Shown in pieces: positions 15,755-25,253 of a DNA stretch of 64,000 nt; position 1 is the first letter of the stretch; every line of letters begins with the position of its first letter. Below the pieces are notes generated by a model. The model saw only the letters and a program-made list of their open reading frames with translations. It had not been told where the DNA came from and did not search any database. The stretch covers positions 124,001-188,000 of the forward strand of contig CACZCZ010000004.1 in assembly GCA_902779845.1 (NCBI GenBank), read 5' to 3'. The translations under genes and the position numbers were made by a program. Source of the DNA: an uncultured Bacteroidales bacterium. Its GTDB lineage: Bacteria > Bacteroidota > Bacteroidia > Bacteroidales > Bacteroidaceae.

Positions 15755-17869
15755 ATGGAGATTGTACAATATAGACCACAGTTGGCTGAAGATTGGGACC
15801 GCTTTGTAGAGGTGTCTAAGAATGGGACATTCCTGCTGGAGCGACGTTTCATGGACTATCATGCTGACCGCTTCTCGGACTGCTCACTGATGCTGTACGA
15901 GGATACGGAGCTGGTGGCGCTGTTTCCTGCAAACTGGGTTGAAGAGGAGAAATGCATCTACTCGCATCAGGGCCTGACCTACGGCGGTCTGATCTACACG
16001 AGCAGCGCCACGCAGGTGCAGGTGCTGTCGATGATGCAGAGCATACTGAGATGGTATGTGGATTATCTGCAGGCAAGAAGACTGGTGTATAAACCTATAC
16101 CTTATATATATAGTACGTGTGCGGCACAGGAGGATTTGTATGCCTTGTTCCGTGCACAAGCGCAGCTGAAAACACGTGGCGTGAGTAGTGTGGTGTCGAT
16201 GCAGAACCCGCTACAGATGCGAAAGCTCAGATTGCGGGGCGCTCGCAAAGCCATTGACAACGGTTTGTATATAGATCGCATGGTGGAAGACGACTGGACT
16301 ACGCTGCGTAAGTTCTGGGAGTTGTTGACTCTGGTGCTGAAGGAACATCATCATGTTGCACCGGTACACTCGTTTGAGGAGATGCAGTTGCTGATGTCAC
16401 GCTTCCCGCAGCAGATTAAGTTGTTCCTGGTGAGAAAGGAACGTGAGGTCGTGGCGGGGTGTTTGGTGTTTGTGACGCGGCAGGTGGCGCACATCCAGTA
16501 TATCGCTTCAGGAGAGACCGGACGAGAACTGGGAGCACTGGACCTGTTGTTCCGGCATCTTATCAACGAACGCTATAAGCAGATGGCATACCTGGACTTC
16601 GGCATCTCTACGGAGCATGGAGGTCAATGGCTGAACGACGGGCTCATCTTCCAGAAAGAGGGCTTCGGCGCACGGGCTGTCTGCTACGATACGTATGAGG
16701 TGGAACTCGACCGCACGCTTATCTGTCAAATGCTGCCCATCGAAGAGACCACACCAAAGAGCGTAAGTTTCCTTGACTTGAAACGCCTGAACAATAGCTT
16801 TGAGCCGGAATTGAGCGATGCTGTGACACGTGTGGTACGACGTGGCTGGTATCTGCAGGGTGACTGCGTGGCAGCCTTCGAGCACCATTGGGCTGAATAT
16901 GTGGGAGTCCGCCACTGCATCTTATGTGGCAACGGGCTGGAGGCACTGACGCTGATTCTCAGAGCCTGCAAGCGCCTGAACTGGTGGTCGGATGACAGTG
17001 AGGTCATCGTGCCGGCAAACACCTTCATCGCCACAATCCTTGCCATTCAGGAGGCTGGGCTGAAGCCGGTGCTGTGTGAACCTAATCCGAGTGACTTCCT
17101 AATGGACGTGAGTCGATTGGAATCGTTGCGGACAGAGCGAACAGTGGCGGTGCTGCCTGTGCATCTCTACGGTCGTGTGTGTGACATGGATGCCATCAAC
17201 GTCTTCGCCGCAGACCACCATCTTCTGGTGTTGGAAGATGCAGCACAGGCTCACGGTGCCATGCAGAACGGCATCCGTGCGGGCGCGCTGAGTCATGCGG
17301 CTGCGTTCAGCTTCTATCCCGCAAAGAACCTGGGAGCCCTTGGCGATGCGGGAGCCGTGACCACGAACGACGACGAGCTGGCACAGATGGTGAGGATGAT
17401 GGGCAATTATGGTTCTAAAGAGAAATATGTGCATGAGCTGCCGGGCTTGAATTCCCGCACCGATGAGCTTCAGGCGGCGGCACTGGATGTGAAGTTGCCT
17501 CGGCTGGATGCCGACAACGACCGTAGGCGAGAGATTGCCCGCAGATATATGGAGGGCATTGACAACCTGCTCATCACGAAACCCACAATGCCGGCGCACG
17601 AGGAGGAGCATGTGTTCTATGTCTTCCCAATTTGCACGAATTTCAGAGAACAGCTGATAGCCCATTTGAAAGCGCTGGGCATACAGACGCTCATTCATTA
17701 TCCCATCCCCCCGCACAAGCAGTTGGCACTGGCTGAGATGAACTCACTGAAGTTGCCCGTCACAGAGAAGATACACAGGGAAATCCTGAGTCTGCCCATC
17801 TCGCCGATGCTGACTGATGCCGAGGTGGATTATGTCATTGCAGCAATCAATCAATTCAATATCTCATAA
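15755..17869 (+). CDS. GNAT/FemAB-type acyltransferase fused to a DegT/DnrJ/EryC1 aminotransferase (FdtB-like)
   Basis: A 704-residue two-domain enzyme. Residues 1 to about 330 form a FemAB/GNAT-like acyltransferase domain (for example [18 protein letters not shown] near 134-151 and [20 protein letters not shown] near 264-283). From about 334 ([18 protein letters not shown]) runs a complete PLP-dependent sugar aminotransferase. It has [13 protein letters not shown] for cofactor binding, EDAAQAHGA, and the Schiff-base lysine Lys524 in [17 protein letters not shown]. Alone, such an aminotransferase is 365-375 residues, so nothing is missing. After FdtA it would aminate the 3-keto sugar, and the fused acyltransferase could then N-acylate the amine, a job done by separate FdtB and FdtC in the classical route. 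That coupling is inference. Confidence 0.82.
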   Translation: MEIVQYRPQLAEDWDRFVEVSKNGTFLLERRFMDYHADRFSDCSLMLYEDTELVALFPANWVEEEKCIYSHQGLTYGGLIYTSSATQVQVLSMMQSILRWYVDYLQARRLVYKPIPYIYSTCAAQEDLYALFRAQAQLKTRGVSSVVSMQNPLQMRKLRLRGARKAIDNGLYIDRMVEDDWTTLRKFWELLTLVLKEHHHVAPVHSFEEMQLLMSRFPQQIKLFLVRKEREVVAGCLVFVTRQVAHIQYIASGETGRELGALDLLFRHLINERYKQMAYLDFGISTEHGGQWLNDGLIFQKEGFGARAVCYDTYEVELDRTLICQMLPIEETTPKSVSFLDLKRLNNSFEPELSDAVTRVVRRGWYLQGDCVAAFEHHWAEYVGVRHCILCGNGLEALTLILRACKRLNWWSDDSEVIVPANTFIATILAIQEAGLKPVLCEPNPSDFLMDVSRLESLRTERTVAVLPVHLYGRVCDMDAINVFAADHHLLVLEDAAQAHGAMQNGIRAGALSHAAAFSFYPAKNLGALGDAGAVTTNDDELAQMVRMMGNYGSKEKYVHELPGLNSRTDELQAAALDVKLPRLDADNDRRREIARRYMEGIDNLLITKPTMPAHEEEHVFYVFPICTNFREQLIAHLKALGIQTLIHYPIPPHKQLALAEMNSLKLPVTEKIHREILSLPISPMLTDAEVDYVIAAINQFNIS

Positions 17870-17872
17870 GCT

Positions 17873-18718
17873 ATGAAAATAATTATTCTGCTCTCAACCA
17901 TCGATCGCAGAATACTGCGAGTGCCCGAAGTGTTAAGCGAACCCATGGAAGATGTGTCCTATGTCGTTGTGTGGCAACACTCGCACCACGGCGAAATCGA
18001 AGACATTGACACCAGTGAACTGGAAAAGCGCGAGGATGTGACAATCGTGACGCTGCCCGGAAAGGGACTGTCACGCAGCCGCAACTATGCGATGAAGACG
18101 GCCATGGAGATGCTCGAAGACCCGCTGGAAGATGCTGTCTTCGTAGTGGCTGACGACGATGAATGTTTCAACAGCGAGGCTTTCCCACGCATCTTCGCGT
18201 TCTATCGCGAACATCCTGACGTGGACTTGGCGTTGATGCGGATGCGTAGCATTCAGAACCGGCGCCATTTCAAGAAGTATCCTGATAAGCTAATAAACTA
18301 TCGCCATAAGCCACGTTACTACTATCCGGCGTCGTGGGAGATGACCTTCCGTCCGCGTGTCTATCAAGCCGGCATACGCTTTGACACCCGCTTTGGCCTG
18401 GGCGCTGAGAAGCTGAGTTGCGGTGAGGAGGACATCTTCTTGGCTGACATGATGGCTAAGGGCTTGAGGGTGGTGATTGCTCCTGTGGAAATTGGCTACA
18501 CAAGACCTTGTAATACAGGAATGCTCACGAGTGACACGAAGGTGTTGCGCTCACGTGGTGCTGTGTATGGCTACACCCGCTCTTTGCCTGGCGCATTCCT
18601 GAGAACATTGCGCGAGGCGGCATCGTTGTCATTGCGGATGAAAACCAACTTCTTCCAGATATTCGAGAAAATCTGGTATGGGGTAAAGTACGTGAGGAAT
18701 ACTCATAAAGCAACATAA
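17873..18718 (+). CDS. GT-A fold glycosyltransferase
   Basis: 281 residues, starting three bases after the aminotransferase stop. The N-terminus is a Rossmann-like strand (MKIIILLST), KGLSRSRNYAM near 64-74 is typical of GT2-like donors, and VVADDDECF near 88-96 supplies the DxD metal site. LSCGEEDIFLADMMAKGLRV near 181-200 matches the region holding the catalytic base (EED). It has no membrane anchor. It probably adds one sugar to the lipid-linked repeat unit in the cytoplasm. Confidence 0.8.
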   Translation: MKIIILLSTIDRRILRVPEVLSEPMEDVSYVVVWQHSHHGEIEDIDTSELEKREDVTIVTLPGKGLSRSRNYAMKTAMEMLEDPLEDAVFVVADDDECFNSEAFPRIFAFYREHPDVDLALMRMRSIQNRRHFKKYPDKLINYRHKPRYYYPASWEMTFRPRVYQAGIRFDTRFGLGAEKLSCGEEDIFLADMMAKGLRVVIAPVEIGYTRPCNTGMLTSDTKVLRSRGAVYGYTRSLPGAFLRTLREAASLSLRMKTNFFQIFEKIWYGVKYVRNTHKAT

Positions 18719-18741
18719 ACCCTTGCAATCCTTCTGAGGCT

Positions 18742-19683
18742 ATGAAACTGAGTATTGTGGTGCCTGTGTGGAACCGGGCTGATAGGGTGCGACGGACGCT
18801 GGATAGCATCGCTGCATCAGTTCATCGCGGTTTCGAACTGCTGATTGTAGATAACGGCAGCACTGACGACAGCTTTGCCGTGTGTGAACGCTGGGCATGG
18901 GAGCACCGCGATGACGGTTTCCCGATACGTGTGCTCACAGAACTTCAGCATGGTGCTTCGGCTGCAAGGAACAGAGGACTGCTGGAGTGCCGGACAGAGT
19001 ACATCTATTTCTTTGACAGCGATGACCTGTTCTCAAATGATTTCGTAGCGAAAGTCTTTCCGGTGTTGAATGGCGATATAGATATCGCGTGTGTGCCTGT
19101 GCGGCAGGAAGTGAACAATCACACGAAACAACGAACTTTTCGCGCTTGTTCCGATGCTCATGTTCATGTGCTGAATTCCATGCTATGCACAATCAGCATG
19201 GTGTTGCGGACAGACTATCTGCGTAGAATCGGAGGGTGGAATGAAAGCTTGACGACGTGGGATGACTGGGAACTTGGTGTGAGGGTTCTTTTAGGAAAGC
19301 CCCGATTGTTGTGGCTGAAGGACACGGCCTTTCATCAAGTCCTTGTGCATGAAGAGAGCCAGACAGGCAGCAGCTTCTCAGCTACCTTGGAACCGATTCT
19401 TGCTGCCATGCAGGCTGCCAAGAAGGACATCAACGCGGTTAACGGCGTGAAGGACCATGAACGGAGACGTCTTAGAAAAGCCCTCTATCTCCGTTCGCAG
19501 ATTATGAGTGGGAAGCTGGCGCACGAAGGAAACATGAAGGGACGTTCACAGTTCCGTGATTTCGCGAAGGAATGTGTTTCGCATCCTGGCGTCTGGTTAG
19601 GTGGATGGGGAGAGTTCCTGGCTTGGTACACGGCACGTGGCGGACGTGGTGCTTGGCGTATTGCTCTGGGTTTAGTGCGCTAA
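18742..19683 (+). CDS. glycosyltransferase family 2
   Basis: 313 residues with the standard GT2 opening (LSIVVPVWNRADRVRRTLDS), the donor-binding DNGSTDDS, the metal motif FFDSDDLF near residues 92-99, and an acceptor-side TTWDDWELGVRVLLGKP near 171-187. It is 23 bases downstream of the previous gene and ends the rightward block. Its last 12 bases overlap the end of the convergent glycosyltransferase gene. Confidence 0.87.
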   Translation: MKLSIVVPVWNRADRVRRTLDSIAASVHRGFELLIVDNGSTDDSFAVCERWAWEHRDDGFPIRVLTELQHGASAARNRGLLECRTEYIYFFDSDDLFSNDFVAKVFPVLNGDIDIACVPVRQEVNNHTKQRTFRACSDAHVHVLNSMLCTISMVLRTDYLRRIGGWNESLTTWDDWELGVRVLLGKPRLLWLKDTAFHQVLVHEESQTGSSFSATLEPILAAMQAAKKDINAVNGVKDHERRRLRKALYLRSQIMSGKLAHEGNMKGRSQFRDFAKECVSHPGVWLGGWGEFLAWYTARGGRGAWRIALGLVR

Positions 19684-20781
19684 GTAGAAAGCTTCATATT
19701 TCTTGGCCACATTCAGATGGTCGTGGTGACGGCGGATGTATTCGATGCTGTCGAGCTGAAGCTGATGGATGTCTTCTTTCCCTGAAAGCAGACGAGTGGC
19801 GATTTGTTGATAAACATCTTCTTCCGTGGGCTGCACATTGATGATGGGGCGTAGCTCATGCTCACCAAGGAGCTCATAGTGCTCTTGTTCGCCACCACCA
19901 ATGAGAATGAGGCCTTTGGCCATTGCCAGAAGACCGTTCATGCCAGGGGTGTAGCTGTATAGCTGATCCAGTAGCGCGTGGCTGTTGTTCATCATCTCCT
20001 GGTACTGTGCGAAGGGCACATCTTCGGCTGTTATGATGTCGAGCTTATCAGGGTAACCGGCTTTCAACTGCTGGAGGGCAGAGAGCATGATGTCTGTTCC
20101 CTTGTAAGCTGAGCGGGAACGCTGGATGCCGAGAAAGAAGTTTAAGGTTGAAGGATGAGAGCCTAAGGTGTGGGCGGGGGTGACAGAAGAGCGGTTGATG
20201 GGGAAGGGAATGTAGTGCGCTTTGTCGGGGTAGAAGGGACGGTAGCAAGCATCATACTCATAGAGCCCGGTGATGATGCCGTCGCAGTCTTCTGCCATGC
20301 GGCGGTTGAGGTCACCCTTGGGACCATTGAGCCAGTCGGCGACCATTGTCCGCATGAAAGGATAGTCGCGTAGTTGAGAGCCGAAGTTGAAGTCGGAGTA
20401 GCGGAATGTCTTACAGTCCATTCCCACCTTCACCCAGTAGTGGTCGATGCCGAAAGCACCGAGGAAGACTTTGCCGTTGTGGCGGCGAAGGTAATGGTAG
20501 AAAGGCCAGATGCGTTCGGCGCGAAGGTCAAGGAAGACGGGGTTGATGAGCTGCACGACATCGAAACCTCGCAGGCGGGGAAAAACGTAGGCGAGCCTGC
20601 GTAGATAGTTGAGGGTGGAGAGCTTAGAGTTGAGAGGTCCTCGCTTCAGATTGATGTCTCGAGGGTAGTTTTTCCAGCCGTCGCCATCGGAGACAACGGT
20701 GACCTCATGTCCGAGAGCCCTTAGTCCTTCAGCTAATGTCCAGTGGACATTCGAATACTCACCAACAAGGAGAATCTTCAT
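19672..20781 (-). CDS. GT-B fold glycosyltransferase (GT4-like)
   Basis: 369 residues with a GT-B opening (MKILLVGEYSNVHWTLAEGL, residues 1-20; GHEVTVVSDGDG) and a GT4-like C-terminal half (FFLGIQRSRSAYKGTDIML, then SYTPGMNGLLAMAKGLILIGGGE). The usual EX7E motif is modified, so assignment to a precise family is open. Its ATG overlaps the stop of the GH128-like gene by one base (TAATG), indicating coupling. Two short low-complexity stretches, LNSKLSTLN near residue 52 and SHPSTLN near 210, look like repeat-derived inserts (DNA 20609-20636 and 20138-20160). Confidence 0.75.
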   Translation of the reverse strand: MKILLVGEYSNVHWTLAEGLRALGHEVTVVSDGDGWKNYPRDINLKRGPLNSKLSTLNYLRRLAYVFPRLRGFDVVQLINPVFLDLRAERIWPFYHYLRRHNGKVFLGAFGIDHYWVKVGMDCKTFRYSDFNFGSQLRDYPFMRTMVADWLNGPKGDLNRRMAEDCDGIITGLYEYDACYRPFYPDKAHYIPFPINRSSVTPAHTLGSHPSTLNFFLGIQRSRSAYKGTDIMLSALQQLKAGYPDKLDIITAEDVPFAQYQEMMNNSHALLDQLYSYTPGMNGLLAMAKGLILIGGGEQEHYELLGEHELRPIINVQPTEEDVYQQIATRLLSGKEDIHQLQLDSIEYIRRHHDHLNVAKKYEAFYLAH

Positions 20782-23700
20782 TATTTGATGATGACTTTGC
20801 GTCCGTTGAGGATGTAGAGGCCTTTCTTGATCTGTCGATTGACGGGGTTACCGGTTGAGATTTGACGACCGGAGATATCGTAGAGCCCCCAAGTTGTAAC
20901 AGAGAAGTCATCGCTGTTCTCTTGGGCTGCAGCAATGCCCGTGACGGTCTCGGGAACATCAACCAGCGTGAGGGTGAAGTGGTCGGCACTCCACCAGGCT
21001 GTGCCGGAGGCGACCATCTCCATAGAAATAGAGAGTGTTTCGCCAGTGGCTACTTTGACAGGACCTGTAGTCACCTGCTGCCAGCCTTGTGGATACTGAG
21101 CACCTTCGGCAGGTACAGCTCCGGTGCCGGTGAACGAGGCCGTGGCCTGGTCGTTGACGGTCTTTGCGGTGAGCGTAAAGGCTGCTGTCTCCTGTCCGCG
21201 CAGAATGGCACCGAAGGTGTAGGTGCCTTCGGGGAGGCCTGTGATGTCTTGCTTGAGGGATGACGAGAACGCGCCCGACTTCCAGATGTTCCAGTAACTG
21301 TTGGAGGCGATGCCGTCATAGGCTTCGTTGTCCGTCTTCACATCCACGTTTGTTGCTGTCCAGCCATAGCTGTTCTTACGGTTGCAATCGGGATTGACGA
21401 TGAAGCGGCTGGCGTCGCGCGGAGTGGTGTAGGGCGTGAACTGGGTGGAATCGATGTTGCCATCGAGGATGAGCGGCATGAGGGCATAGAGTGCGAGGTC
21501 GTTCTCCACGCGTGCTGTAGCCTTGTCAATGGTAGAGGTCTTGCCAACATAAGTGAGTTGGAAGTTGTCGGCACCAGCCCAGCGTGCACCCATTATTCCC
21601 AGATTGCGGACGCCCACGCGCAGACGGCCATCAGTGACTAGGATGCTCTTCACTTCGGTAAGAGGAATCTCGCTGATGTCGAGGGCTTTGCCATCAATGG
21701 CGATGTCCTCGGTGATGGGCGTGGCGTAGAGTTGAGTGTTGGTCTGGGCGTAGAGCACCACAGCACCATTTACGGAGGCGCCTAAAACGCCGTCCACCGT
21801 ATTAAAGACGTTGGCAGAGAGTTGATAGACACCATTGTCGAGGTCGGTGATGTCCTGATAGTAGTCGAAATTGATGGTATTGGCATTCGCATCCCACACT
21901 TCAAAGTAGGTGTCGCCTGTGTCTTTCGTGAAGCCGTTGGCTGCATCCCGCGTACAGTTCCAGCCATCGACTGAAGACTTGCTGCCCGTCTCAATGCCTG
22001 GATTATTGATGTAGCCAGCATCGGCCATAGAGCTGTTGACGGTCTTTCCGTTGAGCGTGACGATGGTGACGCGGAAGTGGTCCGTATCAAGATTGACATC
22101 CTGCGGGTCAACACCCGTAATGTTGAGGGACTCGTTGTCGAGGCGGTAGCGGTCGGTGAGCTCGTAGAACGTACTCCATGATTCATCAGCGTTCTGACGT
22201 TCTATGAGGAGCCGATCGGTCATGTCGGTGTTAGGGTTGTTGATGATGAATGTCAGCTTGCCCGTGGAGGCGCTCTGCTTCACGTGCAGCGAGGGTGTCT
22301 TGGCTGAAGGAGCCCACCAGGTTGGAATCTTGGTATATTTAGAGTTGTAGGCGAAGGTGGCGCGGTGGTCGCGATAGACCTGACCGGCAGGCGTGAGGCT
22401 ACTCGTGGGGTTCGCATCGTAGTAGAGATAGGTGACCCAGTAGTCAACGGCATAGAGGAAGTAGCGTTCTACGTAGTCGCATTCATCGAGTTTCTGGAGG
22501 AGCACCTGCACATATTTGCGGTAGGATTCATAGTCGGAGAACTTATTGCCCCACGAAGAGCCGACTTCCATCTCGGTAATCCACAGGGGACGACCGGTGG
22601 AAGTCCAGATGGACTTGCATTGGCTCGCGAACCAGTCGGCATAACTGCTTTCGGAGTAGCCGCTGAAGTTCCAATAGGCGTGGGTGACGGCGAAGTCACA
22701 GCGTGATGCCATGTTGTCGATATACTGGCAATACTGCGTGAGGTAGCTGAAATCAGTGGGTTGTGGAGAACCGATACGTCCGCCACCAGCAAAGAAACTA
22801 GAGTTGATGGTGTAAGCTTTCCAGGGGTCTATCGTACCGCCGCAGGAACAATCGCTGCTCTCGTGCTGCTCGCTGTGCTCTGGCTCGTTGAGGGAGAGTG
22901 CTGCTGTGGCGGTCTTGCTGTTCACCTCAGAAGCGCTGGGCCAGTAGAGATGCTGGCGGCAAGGCACATACTCCATGTCAGCGGTGGAACTGTAGCCTGC
23001 GCTCCAGGTCCAGTACCATGTGGCCCGCACACGGGAGCCACCGGTGCTGCCACCTGTGTAGCCCCAACCTTTCTTAGAGACATATTGCCAGGGCTTGATG
23101 TAGATGGAACTGATGCGCTTGTTGAGTGCTGTGGGAAGCGTCACTTGAAGGTCGGCGTGGTCAGCGACGAAGACACGGCTGTAGCCGGTGCCTTTGGTGC
23201 CAGTGGCAACTGTTGCCATGTAGCCACGACGGAGGGTGAAGGATGTGATGGTGTTGGATTTCCGGCTTAGGTCTGTGTGGTTGGCGGCTGAGAGGGTGAA
23301 TTGGCCGATTGTACTCTCACAGGTCATCGGCGCAGAGGGTAGGGGGATGATTGCTGCACCATTGAGGTAGATGGCAACGCGGCAGTTGGAGTCCTTCGTG
23401 GCCTTCTTGCCCTTGATGGTGACATACTTCAGGAAACTGCTGGTGACCTCTGAAGGAACAATATTGTCGATGATGAGCCAGGTGCTGTCGCTGCCAAGGT
23501 TGATTTTGAATGTAGAACCTTGAATGGGATTCGTGTTAGCGGTGATGTGTATGTCGATGTCATCGTCGCGGTCAATCTGAAGATCCTTAACGAGGCAGTA
23601 GTCAATTTCACGAACGCCCTGTGCATTGGTGTATTCAGGGGATACGTAGGCTGCACGAGCTTCATCCCAGTCTGCACCCACCACGGGGATTACGGAGAAC

Positions 23701-24164
23701 TGCGAATGACTGCCCTTGGGTTTGTCGTAATACACGGAGACATAATTGGAACCTTTGTGTGCTCCGTCAACTCCCAGATACTTGCCGTTCTTCTTGTTGA
23801 TCAGGTAGGAATAAGTTCCCTCGCTGACCTTCCAGCAAAAGCGGTCGTCGGTGGAACGATAATCTTCGAATACCGTACTCCAGTTGTTGGAGGAGCTGGC
23901 AGCGAAATAGTGTCCGCTGCTTTTCTGGCGCAGAAGTACATATCCGTCCTTTCCACAGTCTTCCGCAACAAAGACATAGGAGTTGGCATCGGCATTCAGA
24001 CCATAGGCTGAGATAGCAGGTGCAGTGCCATCCTCGTTCTGACCGAGTAGCTTCTCATAAATATTAAGCCAGAGGTAGTACTCGGTGTTGGGGGTGAGCG
24101 ATGCGTGTAGAGGAGCGGTAATGCTCAACAGGAGCAAAGTCGCCAAAAATAGGTTCCTTGTCAT
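20781..24164 (-). CDS. secreted multi-domain GH128-like glucanase with T9SS sorting tail
   Basis: 1127 residues with a signal peptide (MTRNLFLATLLLLSITAPLHA). Residues 25-180 resemble a lectin-like beta-trefoil/RICIN module; 180-370 are beta-rich. The TIM-barrel region (about 375-630) has TWYWTWSAGY, the putative acid/base Glu427 in SLNEPEHS and the putative nucleophile Glu531 in WITEMEVGSSWG. This is the layout of GH128 (Asl1-like) endo-beta-1,3-glucanases. Two galactose-binding-like modules follow (starting NNPGIETG and VNPDCNRKN), and the end (YDISGRQI, KKGLYILNGRKVIIK) is a type A sorting tail for the type IX system. It sits among glycosyltransferase genes and is coupled to one. It may trim or release the cell's own polysaccharide, or attack a foreign beta-glucan. 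It has its own promoter. Confidence 0.75.
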   Translation of the reverse strand: MTRNLFLATLLLLSITAPLHASLTPNTEYYLWLNIYEKLLGQNEDGTAPAISAYGLNADANSYVFVAEDCGKDGYVLLRQKSSGHYFAASSSNNWSTVFEDYRSTDDRFCWKVSEGTYSYLINKKNGKYLGVDGAHKGSNYVSVYYDKPKGSHSQFSVIPVVGADWDEARAAYVSPEYTNAQGVREIDYCLVKDLQIDRDDDIDIHITANTNPIQGSTFKINLGSDSTWLIIDNIVPSEVTSSFLKYVTIKGKKATKDSNCRVAIYLNGAAIIPLPSAPMTCESTIGQFTLSAANHTDLSRKSNTITSFTLRRGYMATVATGTKGTGYSRVFVADHADLQVTLPTALNKRISSIYIKPWQYVSKKGWGYTGGSTGGSRVRATWYWTWSAGYSSTADMEYVPCRQHLYWPSASEVNSKTATAALSLNEPEHSEQHESSDCSCGGTIDPWKAYTINSSFFAGGGRIGSPQPTDFSYLTQYCQYIDNMASRCDFAVTHAYWNFSGYSESSYADWFASQCKSIWTSTGRPLWITEMEVGSSWGNKFSDYESYRKYVQVLLQKLDECDYVERYFLYAVDYWVTYLYYDANPTSSLTPAGQVYRDHRATFAYNSKYTKIPTWWAPSAKTPSLHVKQSASTGKLTFIINNPNTDMTDRLLIERQNADESWSTFYELTDRYRLDNESLNITGVDPQDVNLDTDHFRVTIVTLNGKTVNSSMADAGYINNPGIETGSKSSVDGWNCTRDAANGFTKDTGDTYFEVWDANANTINFDYYQDITDLDNGVYQLSANVFNTVDGVLGASVNGAVVLYAQTNTQLYATPITEDIAIDGKALDISEIPLTEVKSILVTDGRLRVGVRNLGIMGARWAGADNFQLTYVGKTSTIDKATARVENDLALYALMPLILDGNIDSTQFTPYTTPRDASRFIVNPDCNRKNSYGWTATNVDVKTDNEAYDGIASNSYWNIWKSGAFSSSLKQDITGLPEGTYTFGAILRGQETAAFTLTAKTVNDQATASFTGTGAVPAEGAQYPQGWQQVTTGPVKVATGETLSISMEMVASGTAWWSADHFTLTLVDVPETVTGIAAAQENSDDFSVTTWGLYDISGRQISTGNPVNRQIKKGLYILNGRKVIIK

Positions 24165-24196
24165 AAGATAGTGTGTCGATAATACGTTTTCGCCGA

Positions 24197-24226
24197 CAAA
24201 AGTAGTGATTTTAATTCACATACAAA
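24197..24226 (-). promoter_or_regulatory. promoter of the GH128-like/glycosyltransferase unit
   Basis: On the minus strand TTTG (24223-24226) is followed after 18 bases by TACTTTTG (24197-24204), 33 bases before the start codon. The -33 box lies close to the 3' end of the preceding glycosyltransferase gene. Confidence 0.55.
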
Positions 24227-24242
24227 ATGAAAAGGCAAAAAC

Positions 24243-25253
24243 TTATATGATTTTTTTGATTCCTTTAACCCAAAGATGTTGATAAGCTTGCTGCTGAAGA
24301 CGGAAAAGTGTCCTATTAAGAGTAAGCCAGTAGCCAGGTTTCCAACGGTAGCGCAAAGGGAGTCTTGAGGGACGGAAAGTGTGAAGAATGGTGTGCAGGC
24401 GTTTGGAAATCTGTTCTGCTGTGGCAGCATCTATCTCATCGCGATGTGTCAAATAAAGACGGAAGCAATAGATGAAGGTCATCCAACGGCTGCCCTCATA
24501 ACGACGGATAAGCTTGGGACGCACATTCTCCTTCTTGAGCGTGATGAGCAGGGAGAGGTTGGCTTCCATCATGTCGAAGCGGCGAATGTTGAAACGAGTC
24601 TCGTCGGTCATCGCGTCCTCATGGCGATAATAATAATATGTTCCCTCGCATGCGCGCACCTCACGGCTGTGAAGATAATGAAGACGGCTGGAATTGTCAT
24701 CGCTGTAGAGACGTGTGGCCGTGTCGAAAGGATACAGACGATGGAGACGCGTGCGGGTGAGATAGAGACCATGCAGCTTCCAGCTGTCAAGGCAAAGCTC
24801 GAAGGCTTCTTCGCCTGTGAGGGCCTGTCCCTGAGCGAGTCTTTGTGGAAGACCATAGTCGTGTTCGCTGCCGTCGGACGCATGATGGAGCATGAGACGG
24901 AAGACGCAGCAGTCCGTCTGAGGGTGTTGGCGGAAGATGGTGACTGCCTGCTCAAGGGCATCCGGCGAGAGCCAGTCATCAGCATCTACCATGCAGACAT
25001 AAGGAGCGTGAACGTGTTCCAATGCCAAATTACGGGCAACGGCCTGTCCGCTGTTGACAGCGGTCTGCAACACATGGATACGGGAATCGAGGCTGGCACG
25101 GCGGCGCAGGATAGACAGCGTGTCATCCGTAGAGCAATCATCCACGCAGAGGATTTCAATGGCGGTGAGCGTCTGACTGCAAAGTGAGTCAAGACAGCGG
25201 GGTAGGGTAGCTGCCGCATTGTAGGCCGCTACGAGGATGGCCACTTCCGTCAT
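24243..25253 (-). CDS. glycosyltransferase family 2
   Basis: 336 residues with the GT2 core: VAILVAAYNAAATLPRCLDS (residues 4-23), VDDCSTDDTL near 36-45, NSGQAVARNLALEH near 65-78 and the metal motif MVDADDWLSPD near 85-95. The C-terminal third is basic and helical. Its ATG overlaps the stop of the wzx gene by four bases (ATGA), so the flippase and this enzyme are made together. Confidence 0.87.
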   Translation of the reverse strand: MTEVAILVAAYNAAATLPRCLDSLCSQTLTAIEILCVDDCSTDDTLSILRRRASLDSRIHVLQTAVNSGQAVARNLALEHVHAPYVCMVDADDWLSPDALEQAVTIFRQHPQTDCCVFRLMLHHASDGSEHDYGLPQRLAQGQALTGEEAFELCLDSWKLHGLYLTRTRLHRLYPFDTATRLYSDDNSSRLHYLHSREVRACEGTYYYYRHEDAMTDETRFNIRRFDMMEANLSLLITLKKENVRPKLIRRYEGSRWMTFIYCFRLYLTHRDEIDAATAEQISKRLHTILHTFRPSRLPLRYRWKPGYWLTLNRTLFRLQQQAYQHLWVKGIKKII

